The notes beneath the pieces are model-generated. The model made no database searches and was not told where the DNA came from. It worked only from the letters and a program-made list of their open reading frames with translations. The position numbers and the translations under genes are program-made. Below are positions 1 through 11,701 of a stretch of DNA of 64,000 nt, piece after piece. Position 1 is the stretch's first letter, and each line of letters starts with the position of its first letter. The DNA is from Dactylorhiza incarnata (Eukaryota; Streptophyta; Magnoliopsida; Asparagales; Orchidaceae). The stretch spans positions 677,501 through 741,500 of the forward strand of contig JAWHQI010000505.1 of NCBI GenBank assembly GCA_033032865.1. The letters are read 5' to 3'.

Positions 1-1059
1 TTAGGAAGGATTAATGCTTAGGGATTAACCAACTTCTGTCACCAACTTAGTCTTGATGTCATTAATCCCTGGAGATTATATTAGAACCATTGGAAGACCT
101 TTGGGGGTCCAAATGATAATTATTCGTATTGTTGGCAATTTTTGGGATGATTAATTTTAGGGTGTTAGTTTTCTGTAATTTCATGAAACTTTGCTGGATG
201 TCATTTCATACCATTATGAACTCACAGTAATTTTCTCATAGTTTTTGGATTGATATTTTTGGTACTTCTAGTTCAAATTGGAATTAATTGCAAATATGAC
301 CTTTGTGGAAATTACAAATGTAACCTCTATGGAATATGGTCAAATTTTGTAGGGCTGAATATTTTAGTATGAATCACCTCTGTAAAAATTTGCATAAGGT
401 TTGGAGTTCATATGAGGGTACCTCCTTTGGAAATAATTAAAAATTAATGGGTTTTGGAATTTTTAATAATTGTAAACCTTGCTGGAAAATCATGAAAACT
501 CATATTTACAGATTACTAGGTACCCTTGATTTATGTAAAAAATTTAGTAGGCATTGGAAGTCAGAAAAGTGCACTTGTAGTTCAAACCTTAGGAGGTTGT
601 ATTTTTGGAAAATTGCTTTAAATATTAATAATGTTGGGAAAAATATGATTCTTTAGAATTAATCTTATAACATCACGATAGACCTCCAGTAAATAGCTTG
701 GGTCAGTTGGATGAATATTTGGAGTACCTATAGTTGTGAGCTTCATATAATTAGTTTGGTCTGCGTATAGTAAAACTATAAAATTTGAGAATCAAGTGGA
801 TCCTTAGGAGGGATGGGAGGTATGTGGTTTACCTAGTTTAGTTGAGAAGGTATGATGGTCAACAAGAAGGATTATAGATGGTAAAGTGTGCTTGGTGAGT
901 TGAGGGTAAAGTGGTGCTCGGGATTGACGAAGGATCGTCTTGGAAAGTCATAAGTCACCTATGGTTAATTCAATTGTAATAACAAGGAGGGTGTTCTTAT
1001 GGGTAGATACCAACAACACTAAGTGTCTTGAGAAAGGGAACTTTGGGGGTGTCATCCCA
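1..1059. other. AT-rich non-coding stretch
   Basis: I see no gene here. Reading frames are short and lack recognisable domains, and I see no tRNA fold. The base composition is AT-rich, and there are several phrases about nutrient-like low-complexity runs of A and T only. It may be the decayed inside or flank of the gypsy-like sequence that follows, but I cannot place it in any element. Confidence 0.4.
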
Positions 1060-2757
1060 TTTCGGTTCCTAGTACCGTAGCGAGCCCCTTACAGGGTAAC
1101 TCTCGGGAAGTCCAAGATTAACCATAAACTGTAAGAGTAAAATGTTATACAAGAATAATTTAATAACACACTCACCCACACCCCGTGGTTCCGGGAGTTT
1201 AGCTAGTTTGGTGCTACGAGCAGTAGGATCGGTGGTTGTAAGAGCAGATTGCTAAGTCAGGTGAGCTTGTGACTCAGAAGTGTTTGTAGGTACGGACGGG
1301 TTGGTTCGGCGAGCCGATGGCTCGGAAGGTTATTGATGGCGGGCAGGTTAGCCCAGGGAGCTTATGGCTCGGAGGTAGGTAGTAGAACATGTTGCATGTG
1401 CATTGAAGGTGGTGGGTCTTCGGTATTGGACGGTCGTTCACACCGACGTCAATACGTTGACTCTACGAGTGTGGTATTTACATTTAGCCTTGAAAGTCTG
1501 GTGGTCCAGCCAGTAAGAGTACGCAGATGCTCCGCGGTTTTGCGTTGAGGCGTACGATAGGTCTAGGTAGGGTAGTGTGAATACCAACCTAGAGGTGGGC
1601 GAGGCCCAACCCACCGCTTCCGTTTGCCACTACGGGAGTATCCTGGTAGTCTAGCTCGCTCCAAAAAGGGGGAACTAAAGGTCTATGCGCATAGAGTCGT
1701 AGTGAGTGAGTTGCACTTGTATGAACATAGCATAACAGCATACCTTGCCTCTCATAGCATAAACATTGCATTTCAACCCCTACCCCTATCGTATAAGTCA
1801 GTTATGGGACTTCTTATACGATAGGTCTTGCAAAACGACCCCTTGGTCTATAGGGGTAATCCTTATAAATCAATGGTTACTTTTCTTACTTACTTTCTCT
1901 ACTGTCATAACTTACTATTCGTTACTGTTTACTTGTTGTTACACTCTAGCTTACTCATATGAGTTTCCATCATTTACTCTCCAATACCTTGTTACCATAC
2001 TTTCTTTAGGATAGTTGTCACCTGCTTGTTTCCACTCTGCCTTTGGTCCTCCTTTTCACTCCTCCCCGCTCGGTGCCTAGGAGCCACGGGTTTAGGGGCG
2101 GAGGATTGTTGACTGAGTCTAGTTTGACTGACGGTCGTTTGACCACCTTATTTTAGGCGTACCGAATGGGAGAGAAACATGTGCAGCAGGATCCGACAGG
2201 GTGGGCCCCATGGCCATGCTACCATTGTCACCAGCCGGGACACACTCGAGTCAGATTCCCCATGATGGGTGAAACCCCACCAGCTCAGCGACCAGGAGGC
2301 CGAAGGCGAAGACGTAGACGTGGATTGCAAGGCAGCGACCGCAGGCCAAAAGAGAAGAAGCATTCAGTGTTGCAGCACCAGTGGAGCACAGAGTCTGCAG
2401 GGATGGGTCAGATTAGTTTGGGTGCTTCCGTTTTAGTGACGGTGGCGATTAGCTTTAGTTTTACTTTATGAGTGACCCTGTAGTGAGGCTATGATGTACT
2501 GGGCTTAAGGCTCGCTTTACTTTTCCGTATTTTTAATTACTTTTACATTTAGTTTGTTGTGATGTGGACAATGTTGTGTTGCGATTCCTCTTTATATTAT
2601 TTGTGGACTTGGACATTTATGTCTCTTGATGATCGAGATGGCCGGCAGAATCGGCGTTTCATGGTGTCGACCTTCCTGGTGGACGGTGTCACCGCAAAAC
2701 GGCGGTTCTGGGCCTAATACCCCGGTGGTTTTTGCAAAAAAAATATGGGGTCTTACA
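1060..2757 (+). mobile_element. Decayed Ty3/gypsy-like remnant ending in an LTR-like edge
   Basis: The stretch ends at 2747-2757 with GGGGTCTTACA, which resembles the 3' end of plant Del/Tekay-type gypsy LTRs. Directly after it, copia integrase/RT-linker coding sequence starts without transition, so the remnant is either inserted in Copia-1 or fused to it. A matching 5' LTR edge and a TSD could not be found on the left, so the left boundary is arbitrary. A degenerate gag-like zinc knuckle lies inside, at 2166-2340. Classification as gypsy is inference from the edge motif and the knuckle. Confidence 0.4.
2166..2340 (+). pseudogene. Degenerate gag-like zinc knuckle fragment
   Basis: The frame reads CYHCHQPGHTRVRF, which has the spacing of a retroviral CCHC knuckle (C-x2-C-x4-H-x4-C) as used by gag nucleocapsid to bind RNA. 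The last cysteine is replaced by phenylalanine, so zinc binding would be lost. An arginine-rich run follows. No protease or polymerase continues downstream. It could be a chance match, but knuckle and basic tail together suggest a gypsy gag relic. Confidence 0.4.
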
Positions 2758-2762
2758 TATAG

Positions 2763-4032
2763 TGAGGTTAGCAAGGCCTATAGACTTTACAACCCAACAA
2801 AGCAAGAGCTCATCACATCAAGAGATGTAAGCTTCCATGAAGATGAAGCTTGGGTCTGGGCATCAGACAAACATAGTGAAGAAACCACAACTCCTATCAT
2901 CTCGGTTGAACTCAAAAAGAATTCCCTCCAAGAGACTCAAGGAGATCAAGAAGATCTAGAGACTCAAAAGCCCAAAGAACCAGACTCACCAATGTCATCA
3001 TCACCCTGTTGCACTAGATCACTTCAAGAGATCTATGAAGCCACAGACATAGCTCTACTTCATATCTCCACGTCATGTTTCACTGAGGCTGCCAAACACA
3101 CTGAATGGAAATAAGCAATGGATGAAGAGATAAAATTAGTAGACAAAAACAACACTTGGAGCTTGGTCCCCATGCCCAAAAATAAAACAATAATTGGGTT
3201 TAAATGGGTATTTAAGCTTAAGCGAAATGAAGAGGGCATGGTTGTTAAACACAAAGAAAGGATAGTTTCTAAGGGGTACTCACAGAAATTTGGAAAGGAC
3301 TACGAGGAGACATTTGCTCCAGTAGCCTGAATGGATTCAGTGAGATTAATTCTTGCTCTGGCCGCAAATCACAATTACCCCATTTATCAACTTGACGTAA
3401 AATCGGCTTTCCTTAATGGAGATTTAAAGGAGGAGATATATGTTGAGCAACCTAAAGGTTATCAGAAAAAGGGAAAAGAGGATCATGTTTACAAGCTGAA
3501 CAAAGCACTGTATGGGCTTAAACAAGCTCCAAGAGCATGGCATTCCAACATAACAACCTATTTCAAAAAAGAAGGCCTAGTGCCAAGCCAATATGAGCCA
3601 TCCATTTTCATCAAGCATGGACCAAGTAGTGAAAAACTCATTATCTGTCTCTATGTCGATGACCTGTTGATAACTGGAGGAACCAACAGCATGCTAGAAG
3701 AGTTCAAGAAGAACATGAAAAAGAGGTATGAAATGACTGACTTGGGACAACTAAATTTGTTTCTTGGCATGCAGGTAAAGACTCTCTCTGGAGCTTTCTT
3801 CCTATCTCAAGAGCTATATGCTACAGAACTTCTAAAGAAGTTCAAAATATGGGAATGCAATTCCACACTCACTCCCATGAGTATTGATGTAAAGCTGTGC
3901 AAATACAAAGAGGGAGGCGAAAAGCAGATGAAGGAGCGTACAGAAGTCTAATTGGGTCTTTGATTTATCTGACAAATTCCAGACCTGGCCTGGAACACTC
4001 AGTAAATCTTTTCTCCCGCTTTGTAAGATGTC
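2763..4032 (+). pseudogene. Copia-1 integrase tail and reverse transcriptase (broken)
   Basis: The frame opens with the typical end of copia integrase (SKAYRLYNP, SRDVSFHEDE), passes an acidic linker, and enters the RT ([53 protein letters not shown]). The YVDD active site is intact. Breaks: an in-frame TAA at about 3112 before AMDEEI, an in-frame TGA at about 3328 where the family has arginine (CGA to TGA fits cytosine deamination), and a frameshift near 3935. The last coding stretch (SLIYLTNSRPG, NLFSRFVR) runs into the Athila insertion at 4033. It cannot make a functional polymerase. Confidence 0.85.
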
Positions 4033-5404
4033 TGATACGCCCGTGATAGGTGTATATAAATACGCAAGTGCACGTGTCGTACAAGTAATAAAATGATGAG
4101 AAAGTGATCGTTCCCACGAGGAAGTGCTTAACTTAGCGCTCACAAATATTAATTCTGCCTTTTCTCTAAATTCAAGCAAGTAATAATGATTGGTAGAGAA
4201 ACGTAAATAGTGCAAAATAAAACAACTACAATTCTAGTTACGGTTACTTAAATTACTTTAACTTCACTTGGAAAGATAGTCTCACATGTGATTTTCCCTT
4301 GCTATGAAGATAACTAATAAAAATGATAATTCATGAAGTATTAACGATTATCTTGCAACGATTCTAAATTGGATAACTTTATCTCTCGATCTCCATTATC
4401 CGTTTATTTCAAATCCTCTAGTCGTCTCCAACTTAGATGAAATTAAAATAACATGAAGTGCTAGAATCACGGTTGCTAATTCAAGAGGAGATCTCTCTCT
4501 CTCTCTTGGAATTATATTAAGATTTATGATGCACTTTCAACGCTCCTCTCTCGAATCTCGCGATGAAGTATTAATACGGAAGTTTTGTTAAAAACTACAC
4601 GACTCCTCTCTCGAATATCGTCGTGCGAATAAACATTCATCTAGCCCGACTCATCTCTCGAATTTTTGCCAAGCACTTTAAAGATGAAATATAAACCAAA
4701 ATCCCAAGAATAGATCATAAACTTAATAAAGATCACATCAATACATTCACAAATTATAAATGAAAATCAAATCATCATCACAACTAAGGTACTCCACACA
4801 TGCAAGACTTAGGAATTTAGTTCATGAAGGAAGAGAGAAACCACAAATCAAAGTAGATCTTACTAGACATGATTCCGGAAATCAAAACGATGTAGGAATG
4901 TTTTTAGGTTCAGATCTATCTCCTTAGTGCTGGACCGAGTCTCCTTCCCCAAGCCCTAGCCGAAATTCCCCTTGAAGAAGAAGAAGACCTCCCTCTTTTG
5001 TTCTCTCCTCTTCTTTCCAAGTTCTCTCCAAGAAAATCCCCCCTTAGTGTTGTAATTTCGTGCTCTTAACTTCCATTCCAAATCTGAAGGGATGCCTCCT
5101 TTGGAAATACACGTAGGCGCCTCTTTTAAAATTCAAAATCTGAATTTCGCCGCCACGTTGCAACCTACTAATTTTTGGCGTTGCAACCTAAATTCTACAT
5201 CAGCAATAAATGATCCATTGCTACCCCAACTTGAATCCTTTGACCAATCTTAGATAGAAAACCATGGAAAATGACCGAAATCAGTCCAATATTGATTAAT
5301 AAGATATTTAAACATATTTACTATAATTGGGGATTATTTTCCTCTTTTTAATGAAAATTAGAATAAAATAAGTAGGAAAATAACTTCCTTTTGGGAAGTT
5401 ATCA
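4033..5404 (-). repeat. Athila 3' LTR
   Basis: It is 1372 bp and near-identical to the copy at 12963-14332. Differences seen by eye are scattered substitutions and a 2-4 bp change in a CT-dinucleotide run near 4495. It starts TGATACGC and ends AAGTTATCA, giving TGAT/ATCA inverted ends. Near 5150-5200 it carries GTTGCAACCT twice, related to the palindromic repeat in the internal tail. Confidence 0.93.
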
Positions 5405-5416
5405 CACCCCCACACT
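5405..5416 (-). other. Athila polypurine tract
   Basis: On the minus strand the bases just before the 3' LTR read AAGTGTGGGGGTG, a G-rich purine run. In LTR elements such a run resists RNase H and primes plus-strand DNA synthesis. A hairpin follows immediately inside it (5423-5441). Confidence 0.8.
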
Positions 5417-5422
5417 TAGTCA

Positions 5423-5441
5423 GTTGCTAGTCCCTAGCAAC
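5423..5441. repeat. Hairpin next to Athila polypurine tract (copy 1)
   Basis: GTTGCTAG, loop TCC, CTAGCAAC: a perfect 8-bp stem 6 bases inside the polypurine tract. A second copy with a compensatory terminal base pair is at 6558-6576. Confidence 0.8.
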
Positions 5442-6540
5442 AAAATAATAAATTCAAAACTTGAATAAAGAACTGATGAAATTGTGCAAACTCAGATAAT
5501 CACACATCCTTAACAACAAATTAACTAAGGCATATTAATGAAATCCGCTTTACTCAACTGATAAGCCAATAAATCAACACGAATTCAATCATTCACAAAT
5601 CCATTAGCTCGAATGAAAGGTAAAGCTCAAATAAAGTCATAAGTGTTGTGTGTGCTTTTCCTTAAAATTAGTTACTCCTAAACATCTTTTAACATTGGAT
5701 CTCCGCAACATAGGGAAGGATAAGAATAGCTAAATTATTGATTGAGCCTACACAAAGATCTGTAGTTCAAATGAGAGTAGAATCGACTTGGTTACGCGTT
5801 CAGGGATGATGTTGATAGCAGAAAGACATTCCCTTAGTTCGTAATCTTAATAATTCACCAAATCATGGGGTTTATTGACATTTTCACTCTTTTTTTATAT
5901 TCATAGTAGGGATCATTCCAAGTATAAATGTACATAACCAGGCCACATAATCACTATGATGCATTTTTTTATATAATTTATAATTTGCTAGCATAGTAGG
6001 GATCATTCCAGGTATGTATACATATACTTAGGCTCATATCACTATGAATCTCAATCATTTTTTTTAATTAAACACCCATAAAATGGCTAATATACTAAGA
6101 CGTAACTAATAAGAATATTGGGAAGGTAAGCGTGGAATAATACGTATCAACATGAAAAGAGTTTAAGTACAAAGATTGTAGTGGAGGGTCAAAATGGTTT
6201 AACTACATAAATCCAAGCTTCAGCCAACATCGCTAACTCAGTTCTTACTCACCCATTCCCATAATATTTTAGAAAGCCATATCAAAAGCTAGGTTTTGAA
6301 GTAAAATCTTTCAAGGAAAATTGTGCTTAAATCAGACTTAAGAGCGCTTTACCAAAAAAAATTCTCACTAATTTCAAATTCTGTGACTGAAATCGTTTGA
6401 TTAACCGGCCATACCACTCGATTATCATTGGATAACAAGAATGTCCTATAGGTTAAATTGCAAAAACAAAGACGGAGTTATTGAGTTCGCATATATAAAC
6501 AAATAAGTCCTTATCTAAGCAGTAGGGGTTGCACTCTAAC

Positions 6541-6576
6541 CACCCCCACACTTAAACATTGCTAGTCCCTAGCAAT
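6541..6576. repeat. Second polypurine-like run plus hairpin (copy 2)
   Basis: CACCCCCACACTTA at 6541-6554 repeats the polypurine tract seen at 5405-5418. It is followed by ATTGCTAG, loop TCC, CTAGCAAT at 6558-6576, a perfect 8-bp stem. Relative to copy 1, G-C at the stem base has become A-T on both sides, so pairing is preserved. Confidence 0.8.
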
Positions 6577-6956
6577 GAACTCAGTGAAAATATAAAAGAG
6601 GAAATAATTGACAATTTTACGATGAAAGAAATAGGAATAATGTAAAACAAATACTCCCCTCATATTTTTCTGCATGTTGCATTGCCACCTTCCAAAGAAT
6701 TCATAGTCCATGAGTGTTTCGGTCGAATCATAGCCCAGCAGTTCAGAGGATCTGCAAATAACTTCACAAAACCAAACACAAGCATAACCCTGATAAAGTA
6801 GCTTTTAATTTAAAGATTCTAACGTTAGCAATGGATATTGGATGGAGCCATATCATACCAAAACCTTTCAAGTAACTAAAGTAATGGGCTATAAAATTAA
6901 AATATGCAAACATCACAGCACTAACTTTACAGAAATATTATCCAAAAATAAGAAAA

Positions 6957-7200
6957 ATTTATGCGTTGTAACGCGCAAAATTTATGCGTTGCAACGCGGA
7001 ATTCAAAATTTATGCGTTACAACGCGCAAAATTTATGCGTTGTAACGCGCAAAAATAAGAAAAATTTATGTGTTGTCCCACCGAGGCTAACAAGTTGTAA
7101 CGCGCAAAATTTATGCGTTGCAACGCGGAATTCAAACTACCAGAAATTAAAACTACCACCGAGGCTAGCATGTTGTAACGTGCAAAATTTTTGCGTTGAA
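6957..7200. repeat. Palindromic minisatellite GCGTTGCAACGC
   Basis: A unit of about 20-30 bp built on AAAATTTATGCGTTGTAACGC is repeated at least six times. The core GCGTTGCAACGC is a perfect 12-bp palindrome in some copies and one base off (GTA for GCA) in others. A larger segment holding CCACCGAGGCTA is also duplicated. Open plus-strand frames here are by-products of the repeat. Confidence 0.8.
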
Positions 7201-7454
7201 ACCTAAATTCTGGAAAATTTCTTTCTAAAATTATTTACTACCACGATCCACATTGCATTCTCATACCATTTTTCATTTTGATTTCCGGTGCAGATGTGCT
7301 CTCTTCCATCACAAATTTTCCTCAAATTGAAAAAGAAAAACATAAAACAAACAATCTTAACTAAAAACGATAGAAAATAACGGAGAGGATGGATTGCCTT
7401 CCACCTAGCGCCTCGTTTAAAACGTCTCGGCCGGACGCTTTCCCTATTTCATTT

Positions 7455-10400
7455 TTAACTGAAGGTTAATACCATCGCCTCGCGTTGGTTACCTTCATAA
7501 TATTCTTTCAACCTTTGTCCATTTACTTTAAACTTTGATCCGTCTCTCTCATTACAAATCGTTATTACTCCGAACGGATGTATCTCCTCCACCCGAAAAG
7601 GTCCAGACCATCGTGACTTCAACTTTCCCGGGAATAATCTCAGTCGTGAGTTATACAGGAGGACGAGCTGCCCTTTTTTGAACTCCTTTCTTCGCAACCT
7701 CAAATCATGCAATTTCTTCGTCCTTTCCTTGTACAACCTAGCATCTTCATACGCGTTAGATCTGATTTCTTCCAATTCGTTCAAATGAAAAAGCTCTGTT
7801 CTTGCCCGCTTCTTGGAGATCGAAATTCAACTTTTTTATTGCCCAATATGCTTTGTGCTCCAATTCGACTGGAAGATGACATGATTTGTCATAGATCATT
7901 TTATATGGGGTTAGCCCTAACGAGGTTTTAAATGCCGTCCTATAAGCCCATAATGCCTCGTTTAGTTTTTGTGACCAATCCTTACGAGTTGTGCTTACCG
8001 TTTTTTCTAGGATTGATTTTATCTCTCTATTAGAAACTTTAGCCAAACCATTTGTTTGAGGATGGTACGCAAGGGCGACTTTGTGAGTGACTCCATATTT
8101 TCGTAGGAGCGATTTAAATTGAGTATTACAAAAGTGTGCTCCACCGTCACTTATTATGGCTCTGGGTGTACCGAATCTAGAAAAAATATTAGCCTTAAGA
8201 AATTTTAGTACAACCTTAGCATCATTCTTCGGTGTGGCTATAGCTTCTATCCACTTCGAGATGTAATCCACAGCTAAAAGTATATAAATATTTCCATTTG
8301 AGTTTACAAATAGGCCCATGAAATCTATTCCCCACACATCGAAAACCTCTACCTCTAGAATAGTAGTCATTGGCATGCTATCCCCACGATTGATGTTACC
8401 CGTTCTTTGACATCTATCATAACATTTTGCGAACCGATAAGCGTCCTTAAATAGTGTTGGCCAATAGAAACCGGCCTCTAAGACTTTTATTGCTGATCTC
8501 TCTCCCATAAAGTGTCCACCATAAGGTGAAGCATGACATTTCGCTAGGATACCTTGTACTTCTACCTCGGGGATGCATCTGCAGATCACTTGGTCAGCAC
8601 AAATCTTAAATAGATACGGATCATCCCAGATATAAGATTTCACCTGGTGGAGAAACTTTTTTCTTCGTTGATAGTCCATGTATGGGGGAAATACATTGCT
8701 CACTATGTAGTTCACAATGTCTGCATACCATGGCATACTCGCCTCAGATATTGCCAGCAACCTCTCATCAGGAAAATTCTCTCTAATCTCTATCTTTGCA
8801 TCTTTCTCACACTCATACTCTAGACGTGATAGGTGGTCTGCTACCGGATTCTCCTCTCCCTTACGATCTTTAATCTCTAAGTCGAACTCTTGCAAGAGGA
8901 GAACCCACCTAATCAATCTAGGTTTAGCGTCTTTTTTCTCCACTAAGAATCGAATTGCTGCATGGTTTGTATAAACAATCACCTTAGAAGCTACCAAGTA
9001 GGATCAAAATTTGTCAAAAGCGAAAACGACTGCTAATAACTCCTTCTCGGTAGTTGTGTAGTTTACTTGTGCATCAATCAACGTCTTGCTAGCATAGTAG
9101 ATTGTGTGAAAGACCTTGTCACGCACCTGTCCTAAAACTGCGCCCACAGCAAAGTTGCTAGCATCGCACATAATGGTGAATGGAAAAGACCAATCGGGTG
9201 AAATAATAATGGGTGAAGAAATCAGACTTTGCTTCAAAGAATGAAAGGCGGCTAGACATTCCTTATCAAAGTTAAAATGTGAATCTTTTTCTAATAAATT
9301 ACTTAGTGGCTTGGAGATTTTAGAAAAATCCTGAATGAAATGACGGTAGAAGCCGGCGTGTCCTAAAAAACTTCGCACTCCCTTAACATTAGTTGGTGGA
9401 GGAAATTTCTCTATAACCTCTGTCTTTGCACGATCTACTTCCAATCCCTTCTTTGACACATTGTGTCCTAAAACAATTCCTTCTTTAACCATAAAGTGAC
9501 ATTTTTCCCAATTTAGGATGAAATTGGTTTGAATGCACTTATCCAAAGCTTTCTTCAACACTTTCAGACATTCATCAAATGATCTCCCAAATACTGAAAA
9601 ATCATCCATAAAGATCTCGATCCCCTCATCAATCAGATCAGTAAAAATAGCGATCATGCAGCGTTGGAATGTGCCAGGAGCGTTACACAATCCAAAGGGC
9701 ATTTTTCTAAATGCAAATGTCCCAAAAGGACAGGTGAAGGTAGTCTTCTCCTGATCCTCGGGAGCTACCATGATTTGATTATACCCCGAGTAACCATCTA
9801 AGAAACAGAAATACTCATTTCCTGCTAACCTATCAAGAACCTGATCGAGAAATGGAAGTGGGAAATGATCTTTCCTAGTCGCCTTATTCAACTTTCGATA
9901 ATCCATACAAATCCGCCATCCAGTTACCGTTCTAGTGGGGATCAACTCGTTGCTCTCATTCTTAACTACCGTAATGCCCCCCTTCTTTGGCACACATTGA
10001 ACAGGACTTACCCACCGGCTGTCAGAGATAGGATAAATAATACCCGCATCCAACCATTTGATTATCTCCTTCTTGACCACTTCTTTCATTGGTGGGCTAA
10101 GTCTTCGTTGGTGTTCAACTGACTCTTTTGCTTCTTCTTCCAAAAGAATTTTGTGCATACAAATTGAGGGACTTATCCCTCTAATATCTGCAATGGTCCA
10201 CCCCATTGCTCCTTTATACTCACGGAGAACCTCAAGCAATTTCTCTTCATTTTCCTTAACTAAAGATGCATCAATAATAACCGGTAGTGTGTTATCCTTA
10301 CCTAGAAAAACATACTTTAAGTTTTCGGGTAGCGGTTTCAATTCAAGTGTAGGTGGCTCTAAGATAGAAGGCTTCATGACCTTAGACTCACTTGGTCTAC

Positions 10401-11592
10401 TTATTAACTCAAACATGTTAGCATTTGGTATATGCTCATAAATACTTAAAGCTTCTACAGTTTCCGTTAAGTCTGAGTCCTCTTCTATTTCTTCATTTGT
10501 TAACACACTCAGGATTTTACGCTCCCAATCATTCTCATCATACATCATACGTGTAGGTGCATTCACTTCCTCAATAGAAAAACACTCCTCCTTATCATCC
10601 GGAAATTTCATAGCCTTGAGGATGTTGAATGTCACATTCTCATCATTAACTCTCATCGTAAGCTCACCCTTCTGGACGTCAATGAGTGTTCGTCCGGTGG
10701 CCAAGAATGGTCTACCAAGAATGATGGGGACATCCTTGTCCTCATCCATATCAAGTACCACAAAATCGACGGGGAAAATGAATTTATCCACCTTAACAAA
10801 TATGTCCTCTACAATTCCCTTGGGAAATGCTAGAGACCTATCGGCCAACTGTAGAGTCGGAGATGTAGGTGTGATCTCCCCTAAACCAAACTTCTTATAG
10901 ATAGATAAAGGCATCAGATTAATGCTCGCCCCAAGGTCACATAGAGCTCTCCCAACAAAGTTTAAACCGATAGAACAAGGAATTGTGAAGCTACCGGGGT
11001 CCTTAAGCTTGGGTGGCAACTTCTTCTGCAATATAACACTACACTCCTCAGTCAACGCCACTATCTCTTTATCAACAAACTTTCTTTTCTTTGCCAAGAT
11101 ATCCTTCATAAACTTGGCATAACTTGGCATTTGCTCAAGAGCCTCAACAAATGAGATATTTATAGTTAACTTTTTGAAAATCTCCATAAACTTTTGGAAT
11201 TGTGTGTCAAGTTTGGATTTAACAAGTCTAGCCGGAAATGGGGGTGGTGGATAGACTACTTCTTTCTTTTGATTTAGTTTCTCTTTTTGTTTATCTCCCA
11301 CCTCATTTTTCTCAACCAACTCGTCCTTCTCTAATATGCTCGACTCACTTGGCTTCTTACTCGTCTCTTCTTCCCTAACTTTCTCAAGCAACCCCTCCCC
11401 ACTTGGGATCTCTACACCACTCCTTAGTGCAATAGCCTTGCAATGGTTATTATGATTATCTTTTGTTGGATTGGGTGTGGTATCAGAAGGTAGAGTTCCA
11501 ATGGGCCTTTGACTTAATGAATTTGCAAGTTGACCCATAGTAGTTTCTAGTGATCTTAACGTTGATTCTATTCCTACCATTTTTTGAGTCAT
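7455..11592 (-). pseudogene. Athila pol: protease, RT, RNase H, integrase (broken)
   Basis: Reading on the minus strand from 11592: a linker with HCKAIALRSG, an aspartic-protease region (CDLGASINLMP, where DLG replaces the common DTG, as is usual in this lineage, and PIILGRPFL), RT (VSPVQCVPKKGG, MDYRKLNKATRKDHFPLPF, FMDDFSVFG), and RNase H (TIMCDASNFAVG, TEKELLAVVFAFDKF). An in-frame TGA at 9004-9006 sits where arginine is expected. Past it the frame continues ([17 protein letters not shown]) into integrase with a His/Cys zinc region ([14 protein letters not shown]) and catalytic acidic residues in [14 protein letters not shown] and [11 protein letters not shown] frameshift at an A5 run near 7788 separates the last 109 residues, which end at 7455. 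Confidence 0.92.
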
Positions 11593-11701
11593 ACTTTTGG
11601 AACATGCCTAAGATAAACTCATCAGTCACCTTCCTTTGGTTTACTTGTTGGGGTTGAGAGTTGTTATTGATAGGTAGTTGATCCATATTTTGATTAAAAC
11701 C
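11593..11701 (-). pseudogene. Athila gag-pol junction (stop plus frameshift)
   Basis: After the gag stop at about 11702 the same region continues (MDQLPINNNSQPQQ) and then changes frame near 11590-11610, where FQKYDSKNG overlaps MTQKMVGIE of the pol frame. In intact Athila elements gag and pol are one frame or closely coupled, so at least one stop and one indel have accumulated here. Confidence 0.7.

Larger units (their letters stand above)
5417..7454 (-). other. Athila non-coding tail between integrase and 3' LTR
   Basis: About 2 kb without a coding frame on the minus strand. Many Athila elements carry an env-like ORF here, and none is visible. The tail contains a second PPT-like/hairpin module (6541-6576), two copies of GTAGGGATCATTCCA about 90 bp apart near 5905 and 5995, and a palindromic minisatellite at 6957-7200. 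Confidence 0.7.

Noticed and set aside
1333..2014. Several short ORFs in the gypsy-like remnant
   Set aside because: Short, overlapping on both strands and without domains.
5417..7454. Env-like ORF in the Athila tail
   Set aside because: No minus-strand frame of useful length; the plus-strand frames near 6842-7206 come from the palindromic repeat.
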